In this document: positions 5,713 through 9,877 of the stretch, in pieces
How the letters are laid out: every line of letters starts with the position of its first letter
How positions within the stretch are numbered: the first letter of the stretch is position 1
Assembly: GCA_947375085.1 (NCBI GenBank)
Contig: CANCEQ010000112.1
Span: forward strand, 1 to 9,877
Source of the DNA: Flavobacteriales bacterium
GTDB lineage: Bacteria > Bacteroidota > Bacteroidia > Flavobacteriales > Crocinitomicaceae
Length of the DNA: 9,877 nucleotides
Direction: 5' to 3'
Position numbers and translations under genes: made by a program
The notes under the pieces: generated by a model
The model's input: only the letters and a program-made list of their open reading frames with translations
The model's database searches: none
Told to the model about the DNA's origin: nothing

Positions 5713-6579
5713 TCAACCAAACACCTCCTTAGTAGTACTTCGAATACGATCACACAACATATCGGTTGGTAAATCATTGTCATCTTTTCCGAATGGATCT
5801 TCAATTTCTTCTGCTAATACTTCAATACTTACTAGTACATAGAATATAAAAGTTGCTATGAATGCTGAGAAATATCCAAATATCGTTACAAATGCCAGTG
5901 GTAATGTTGTTACGTAAATAAAAATAAATTTCTTAATGAATAGACTATAAGAAAAGGGGATAGGGGTGTTTCTAATTCGTTCGCAGGCACCTAAACTGTC
6001 CATGAATTTATTGCAGTTTTTATCCAATATGATAAATTCTTCTTCAGATAGTTTCCCGTCTCTTTTTAAATCGATTAATCGTTGGTAGATGAGTTGTGAA
6101 ATAGCTAAAGGTTGGTGAACTTTTTCTTTTATGAATTGGGTTTCAGTTTCATTTAATTCTAATTCATCAAATTTCACTCCTTTTCTTAAATGCTCTTTTG
6201 CAGAGAAAACGAAATTGGGAATCATTCTCATAAAGAAATCTCTATCTTCTTTTTCCTTAACTATAGATGCTAACTTGACAGATAGATTACGCGTGTCATT
6301 GACCATTTCTCCCCATTTTTTTCTTCCTTCCCACCATCTATCATAGGCAGTATTGGTTCTAAAAATTAATAGCAGTGAGATTACAAAACCAACTAAAGAA
6401 TAAACTGAGATTAATTTCTCAAGTATAATCGCATTTGGAAAAAAATGAAGAACTACAAACGTGATGAATAAGGTAAAAGCACCGATATAAAGGATTTCTT
6501 TCCAGAGCATTCTCAATGTATCGCTTTTTTGTAGAGCGAAGATCATATGTATCCAGCTTTTTGGGTTGTAGCTAATCAT
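5713..6579 (-). CDS. Bestrophin family anion channel
   Basis: Bestrophins (UPF0187) are inner-membrane pentameric channels. Eukaryotic members conduct chloride and bicarbonate, while some bacterial members conduct cations. The 288 residues fit the bacterial family. Membrane segments are seen at about 30-48 and 57-74, and a further hydrophobic pair spans 213-252. Signature motifs are SLLLIFRTNTAYDRWWEGR (68-86), PIPFSY (206-211) and IEDPFGKDDNDLP (259-271). The last corresponds to the acidic, Ca-binding-like segment of the family, EDPFGxDxNDL. The start MISYNPKSW is typical of the family. The gene lies 66 bp after DUF420 on the same strand, separated by a large hairpin, and no TAnnTTTG box is visible in that gap, so expression by read-through from the oxidase operon is possible. 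The transported ion cannot be told from the sequence. Confidence 0.92.
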   Translation of the reverse strand: MISYNPKSWIHMIFALQKSDTLRMLWKEILYIGAFTLFITFVVLHFFPNAIILEKLISVYSLVGFVISLLLIFRTNTAYDRWWEGRKKWGEMVNDTRNLSVKLASIVKEKEDRDFFMRMIPNFVFSAKEHLRKGVKFDELELNETETQFIKEKVHQPLAISQLIYQRLIDLKRDGKLSEEEFIILDKNCNKFMDSLGACERIRNTPIPFSYSLFIKKFIFIYVTTLPLAFVTIFGYFSAFIATFIFYVLVSIEVLAEEIEDPFGKDDNDLPTDMLCDRIRSTTKEVFG

Positions 6580-6581
6580 TT

Positions 6582-6641
6582 AAAAAATTTATTTAATCGA
6601 AGTCCGCAGAGACCTTTTACTAAAAGGTCTCAACGATTAAA
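6582..6641 (-). terminator. Two-part hairpin between DUF420 and bestrophin genes
   Basis: An inner perfect 10-bp stem (GAGACCTTTT 6609-6618 with AAAAGGTCTC 6622-6631, loop ACT) is enclosed by an outer 8-bp stem (TTTAATCG 6592-6599 with CGATTAAA 6634-6641). An asymmetric internal loop of 9 and 2 nt separates them. On the minus strand the structure begins four bases after the DUF420 stop. It is followed by AAATAAA-type sequence and six T (6587-6582) just before the bestrophin ATG. It fits a terminator or attenuator that lowers transcription into bestrophin. The T-run is four bases from the outer stem, so it is not an ideal terminator. Confidence 0.6.
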
Positions 6642-6645
6642 ATAT

Positions 6646-7182
6646 TTATGAATGTGTATAAAAAGGCGCTATCATCATATACACTACCACACCTGTAACC
6701 GCAACGTAAAACCAAATTGGCCAAGCAAAACGAGTCCATTTTTTATGTTTTTCGAAATTACCTTGCCAAGCAAATAAATAGGTAAATAGAACGATTGGAA
6801 CTACCACAACACTCAATATGATATGAGAAATCAATAGGAAATAATACAATCCTGGATGTTCGCCACCATAATGCGTTGGATCGCTCGTCATGTGATATGC
6901 CACATAGCAAACTAAAAACAAAAGAGAAAGTAGTAATGATAAACGTATATATCGTCTGTGTGCTACTTGATTCTTTCTTTTAATAGCAATTAAAGCAAAC
7001 ACTAAATAAATTGCTGTAACACCATTTATCGTTGCATAAAACTTAGGTAAGAAGTTTAAATTAACTCCTGGAATTTTTACACCAAATAAAATAGCTACTA
7101 CTAATGGAATTGCTATAGAAGCAGTATAAATCGCAATTTTTGCGTTTTTTAATTTTTTCGGATCAGTTAATGGAGTATTCAT
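6646..7182 (-). CDS. DUF420 membrane protein (CtaM-like oxidase assembly factor)
   Basis: The DUF420 family includes YozB/CtaM of Firmicutes, which is needed for maturation of haem-copper cytochrome oxidase. The protein has 178 residues and five predicted membrane helices at about 15-35, 47-68, 80-98, 112-138 and 152-172. Family-typical His residues lie in VAHRRYIR (H75), YHMTS (H97), LISHIILSVVVVP (H120) and FEKHKKWTRFAWPIWFYV (H146). The TGVVVYMM end is also typical. The ATG at 7182 lies inside the 3' end of the SCO1 gene (20-bp overlap). The next Met is far inside the protein, so this start is secure. Position as the last gene of the oxidase cluster agrees with an assembly role; the exact biochemical step is not known to me. 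Confidence 0.88.
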   Translation of the reverse strand: MNTPLTDPKKLKNAKIAIYTASIAIPLVVAILFGVKIPGVNLNFLPKFYATINGVTAIYLVFALIAIKRKNQVAHRRYIRLSLLLSLLFLVCYVAYHMTSDPTHYGGEHPGLYYFLLISHIILSVVVVPIVLFTYLFAWQGNFEKHKKWTRFAWPIWFYVAVTGVVVYMMIAPFYTHS

Positions 7183-7816
7183 ATTTTAATAATTTTCGTA
7201 AATCTTTTTCTAATTTATTCACCTCTTTTGGATCTGTTCCAAGGTACACACCTCTTACGTATCCTTCTTTGTCAACCAAAGCAAAAGCTCCTGTGTGTGC
7301 ATAACCTCCTGCAGCCGAAGCGTCTTGACCTGCAAATATTTGGAAATTATTAATTCCTAAATCGTGCGTTTTTGCTTCGTTTCCAGTAAAAAAATGCCAG
7401 TTTTTAGCTTTTATTTTATGAACTTGAATGTATTTTCTTAATTGTGTTGGTGTATCGTATTTTGGATTGATTGAAAAAGACATGTATTGAATATGTTCGT
7501 TTATGTCTTTTGTCATTCCATTTAATCTTTTCATTTGCTCAGTCATCTTTGGACAAATAGTCGGACAACTTGTAAAAAAGAAATCGGCAACCCATATTTT
7601 ACCTTTCATTTCAGAAGATTTAACCTCCAATGAATCTTGATTGAAATATCTAAAATCAATCATTTTAGGATAAATAGTATCTGCAACTTCTTTCCCATTT
7701 ACCATAGAGTAAACAATGTCGAAATTACCTACATACGGTAAAACTCGCACTTTCTTTTCTGACTGATTACAAGAAAGCAATGTGATCAATAAAATGAAAG
7801 GAATTAATAATTTCAT
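7163..7816 (-). CDS. SCO1/SenC copper chaperone, lipoprotein
   Basis: SCO proteins deliver copper to, or reduce the thiols of, the CuA site of cytochrome c oxidase subunit II. A lipoprotein signal peptide ends in LLSC (Cys16), so the protein should be anchored in a membrane facing the periplasm. The thioredoxin-fold domain carries the copper-binding CPTIC motif (C84, C88) in FFFTSCPTICPKM and the third ligand His174 in YAHTGAFALVDKEG. Total length is 217 residues, usual for the family. It overlaps the upstream SCO-like gene by ATGA and the downstream DUF420 gene by 20 bp, so translation is probably coupled. All three copper ligands are present, unlike in its upstream neighbour. Confidence 0.93.
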   Translation of the reverse strand: MKLLIPFILLITLLSCNQSEKKVRVLPYVGNFDIVYSMVNGKEVADTIYPKMIDFRYFNQDSLEVKSSEMKGKIWVADFFFTSCPTICPKMTEQMKRLNGMTKDINEHIQYMSFSINPKYDTPTQLRKYIQVHKIKAKNWHFFTGNEAKTHDLGINNFQIFAGQDASAAGGYAHTGAFALVDKEGYVRGVYLGTDPKEVNKLEKDLRKLLKYEYSIN

Positions 7817-8496
7817 TTTTTAGTCTGTAATGCTTTTTTACGTGCTTTATCGTATTGTTTTTGAAGTAGGGCAACATGTTGATACATTCTTCTGATTGTA
7901 CCTTCTTCTGTTCCTCGGTTCACCATTCTCAAATGATTTTTCTTATCCAAAAGCAACATTAATTCTAAATACGCTTCCCCTCCAAAAAACTCTTTTCCTT
8001 TTTTAAGCAATGATTGTTTGTTGTATTTGAAATCGTATACTGTTTTTGCGTCTCCTTTTGCTAAAAACCAGATAGATGGATCATATCCTTCCACATTGTC
8101 TTTTAACGATTCTGTTAATTCACTAACATCATCTACAGGTTTACCATATCCATCGGTTACAAAAGAAATTAATTTCACTTGTTTTAATTTCTTTTTGTTT
8201 TTACGAATGTGTTGATAGATTGCTTGATCCAAATGCCACATTGAAATTGCACAACTATCCGGACAGGTTTTCTGTAAGGTCGTTACAATGACAACTTGGT
8301 CTTTGAAATCTTTTGATGAATATTTTTTACCTAAACCATCGGTAAATTTATAATCAATTGCTTTACCATAATCTGGTAATTCTTGAAACTTGTGCTCGCA
8401 CCCTCTTGTTGATAAGAAAACCAACAAAAAAGCCGGTAAAACTAAAATTAGTATTGCTACTATTTTACTCTTACCGGCATTATTTTTATTTGCCAT
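7813..8496 (-). CDS. SCO-like thioredoxin-fold protein lacking the copper-ligand His
   Basis: This 227-residue protein has an N-terminal membrane anchor (about 11-29) and a periplasmic thioredoxin-like domain with a SCO-type CxxxC motif, CPDSC (C78, C82), in VTTLQKTCPDSCAISMWHLD. The segment that holds the third copper ligand in SCO proteins aligns as GGEAYLELMLLLDKKN (172-187) against GGYAHTGAFALVDKEG of the neighbour, so the His is replaced by Tyr176. The basic C-terminal tail (YDKARKKALQTKK) looks like a coil. It starts 15 nt after the subunit IV stop and ends in an ATGA overlap with the true SCO gene. A role as thiol reductant for copper-site cysteines is plausible, but inferred only from the motif and context. 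Cys33 directly after the anchor lacks a proper lipobox (LSTRGC). Confidence 0.82.
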   Translation of the reverse strand: MANKNNAGKSKIVAILILVLPAFLLVFLSTRGCEHKFQELPDYGKAIDYKFTDGLGKKYSSKDFKDQVVIVTTLQKTCPDSCAISMWHLDQAIYQHIRKNKKKLKQVKLISFVTDGYGKPVDDVSELTESLKDNVEGYDPSIWFLAKGDAKTVYDFKYNKQSLLKKGKEFFGGEAYLELMLLLDKKNHLRMVNRGTEEGTIRRMYQHVALLQKQYDKARKKALQTKK

Positions 8497-8511
8497 TACT
8501 GGAATGTTTTT

Positions 8512-8880
8512 TTAAACTCCGTATTTTTCCCAAGCTGCTCCAACTGCTACTGATTCAGTTAATGCAATGAAAATTAAATAAAGAATGAATATGATGTAAG
8601 GAACTAAAATAACCATTTTTAATGATTTTCTTTCGTGTCCTAAGTGCATAAATGACAATACGATATACCCTGCTTTCACCAAAGTTAAAAGTATAAATAA
8701 CACTTTTACAACTGGCCAACTTGGACTATCTTGTTTAATCATTGATCCTAAAGCAACTTCAACAGCTGTAATCAATGTTAATAAACCAGTTACTTTCCAA
8801 ATGGTTTTACGTTTTTGTACTCCTTCTTCTTCGCTATGGTGCGTGTCTAAAGAATATTCTACGATATCATCTCTTTCCAT
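8512..8880 (-). CDS. Cytochrome c oxidase subunit IV
   Basis: This is the small prokaryotic-type subunit IV (COX4_pro family) of a haem-copper oxidase, an inner-membrane accessory subunit. The protein has 122 residues: a charged N-terminus (about 1-25, DTHHSEEEGVQKRK) and three membrane helices at about 28-46, 57-78 and 87-108. The diagnostic stretch is LVKAGYIVLSFMHLGHERK (67-85), where the Lys in helix 2 and the FMHL-x-x-E pattern are typical. The ATG at 8880 is preceded by an A/T-rich leader, 22 nt after the subunit III stop. The gene sits between subunit III and the SCO-like gene in the same direction and is surely co-transcribed. Confidence 0.9.
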   Translation of the reverse strand: MERDDIVEYSLDTHHSEEEGVQKRKTIWKVTGLLTLITAVEVALGSMIKQDSPSWPVVKVLFILLTLVKAGYIVLSFMHLGHERKSLKMVILVPYIIFILYLIFIALTESVAVGAAWEKYGV

Positions 8881-8902
8881 GATAGATTTTTTTAAAAATT
8901 AA

Positions 8903-9877
8903 TTAAACAAGATAGAAGAAGGTAAATACGAATACCCAAACTAAATCGACAAAGTGCCAGTATAATCCAGTTTTTTCAACCATTTCATAATGACCTCTTT
9001 TGTGGTAAGTTCCTTTCAATACACCTAATAAAATGATGATGTTGAAACATACTCCAGAGAATACGTGGAATCCGTGGAATCCAGTAATAAAGAAGAAGAA
9101 ATGTCCGTATTGTTGAGGACCGTACTCATTTTGTTTTAAGTTAGCACCATAAATCACTTTGTGAGCATCTCCAGAGTTGATAGACTCATAGTATAATTTA
9201 CTTGCTTCAGCTCCAGTGATTTTATTACCAATTTTGTGAGTTTTACCATTTTTCTTGATAACCAAAACCATATCATGATCAGCAGCTTTGTTCACTTTCG
9301 CTACAGTTCCATCATGTAAAGTGATGAATCCATTTTCGATGTGTCCTTTTTCAACTGCGTGTTGGTATTGGTGCATCAAATCTTCTTTGATAACTTCTCC
9401 TTTTTTGTGGTGTTTACCAGCCTCAGTAACAGTGAAGTTTTGTAATTCTCCGAAATGACCTTTAACAATCGCTTGAGAACCATCTGCTAATTCAACTTTA
9501 CCAAACTCAGAACCGTGAATGAAGTGACTCCATTCCCAAGCTTGAGAACCAACGAAGAAAAATCCTCCAATGATTGTAGCGATAAGCCATTTAGTAACAC
9601 CTTTTCTGTCCATTCTATGACCAGCTTCAACAGCTAATACCATCGTTACAGATGATACGATCAAAATAAATGTCATTAAAGCAACATAAATCAACGGATA
9701 ACCGTGACCTAAAAATGGTAACGAATTAAATGTTTCCTCACCAATAGGCCAAGCCTCTTGAGCATTGAAACGAGTAAATCCGTATGCGATTAATAAACCT
9801 CCAAATGTCAATGCATCAGACACAAGAAAGAACCACATCATTAATTTTCCGTAACTAGTACTGAATGGAGAAATTTT
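8903..9877 (-). CDS. Cytochrome c oxidase subunit III, 5' end beyond window
   Basis: This is an inner-membrane subunit of a haem-copper oxidase. The open frame continues to the window edge: the 12 codons before the Met at 9841 read KISPFSTSYGKL, which matches the conserved lead-in of these proteins, so the Met at 9841 is not the start. Counting from it, five membrane helices lie at about 1-22, 49-71, 84-104, 246-274 and 294-312. This fits the five-helix subunit III that lacks the first two mitochondrial helices. Conserved motifs are MMWFFLVSDALTF (1-13), SQAWEW (99-104), FITGFHGFHVFSG (251-263) and YWHFVDLVWVFVF (294-306). Between the third and fourth of these helices lies an unusual soluble insertion of about 120 residues (about 111-233), rich in His and Lys, in a loop that should face the periplasm. 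It is the first oxidase gene visible in the minus-strand cluster. Confidence 0.95.
   Translation of the reverse strand, partial: KISPFSTSYGKLMMWFFLVSDALTFGGLLIAYGFTRFNAQEAWPIGEETFNSLPFLGHGYPLIYVALMTFILIVSSVTMVLAVEAGHRMDRKGVTKWLIATIIGGFFFVGSQAWEWSHFIHGSEFGKVELADGSQAIVKGHFGELQNFTVTEAGKHHKKGEVIKEDLMHQYQHAVEKGHIENGFITLHDGTVAKVNKAADHDMVLVIKKNGKTHKIGNKITGAEASKLYYESINSGDAHKVIYGANLKQNEYGPQQYGHFFFFITGFHGFHVFSGVCFNIIILLGVLKGTYHKRGHYEMVEKTGLYWHFVDLVWVFVFTFFYLV

Noticed and set aside
5544..5804. Minus-strand open frame of 86 codons overlapping the bestrophin 3' end
   Set aside because: It overlaps a well-supported gene in another frame by about 90 bases, has an implausible composition and no promoter or start context.
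9839..9841. Met at 9841 as the start of subunit III
   Set aside because: The frame stays open to the window edge and the 12 preceding codons match the conserved lead-in (SYGKL) of this protein, so the gene is cut by the window.
1..9877. CRISPR array, insertion sequence or phage genes
   Set aside because: No regularly spaced direct repeats, transposase, integrase or structural phage genes were seen on either strand.

Overview
The window looks like a chromosomal segment of a Bacteroidetes bacterium, most likely order Flavobacteriales. The grounds are: AT-rich DNA; no Shine-Dalgarno-like purine boxes before the genes; promoters of the Bacteroidetes type (TTG, about 18-20 nt, TAnnTTTG); a PorZ-like protein with a type IX secretion (T9SS) C-terminal sorting domain; and a cytochrome oxidase gene order (subunit III, subunit IV, two SCO-type proteins, DUF420) that I associate with this group. 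The genus cannot be settled from the sequence alone.

Left part (1-4440). The 5' end of a tRNA-Leu gene runs off the left edge on the minus strand. Divergent from it is hutI (imidazolonepropionase, histidine degradation), which stands alone without other hut genes. hutI converges on recO, and the two stop codons overlap in a shared TTAA. A strong plus-strand intrinsic terminator that fits hutI lies inside the recO reading frame. recO is the second gene of a minus-strand pair whose first gene is porZ, a two-propeller T9SS component. A well-formed promoter lies just upstream of porZ.

Middle part (4440-5712). A complete tRNA-Arg(UCG) gene has its own promoter and terminator. It is followed by an AT-rich stretch with two small overlapping plus-strand genes. 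The first encodes an unrecognised protein with a glycine-rich C-terminal half. The second encodes a small membrane-anchored protein. Their ATGA coupling, sizes and isolation resemble an orphan toxin/immunity cassette, but neither family is recognised and this stays an inference. A 178-bp gap without a supportable gene follows.

Right part (5713-9877). This is a minus-strand terminal oxidase cluster read from right to left: cytochrome c oxidase subunit III (5' end beyond the window), subunit IV, a SCO-like thioredoxin-fold protein that lacks the copper-binding His, a canonical SCO1/SenC lipoprotein, and a DUF420 (CtaM-like) membrane protein. The last three are linked by overlapping start and stop codons. 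A large two-part hairpin follows DUF420, and then comes a bestrophin-family anion channel gene. The oxidase genes would together supply subunits of a haem-copper oxidase and the copper delivery and maturation factors for it. The catalytic subunits I and II must lie outside the window.

The points most worth following up are the unknown two-gene cassette, the terminator embedded antisense in recO, the SCO pair with and without the copper-ligand His, and the roughly 120-residue His-rich periplasmic insertion in subunit III.
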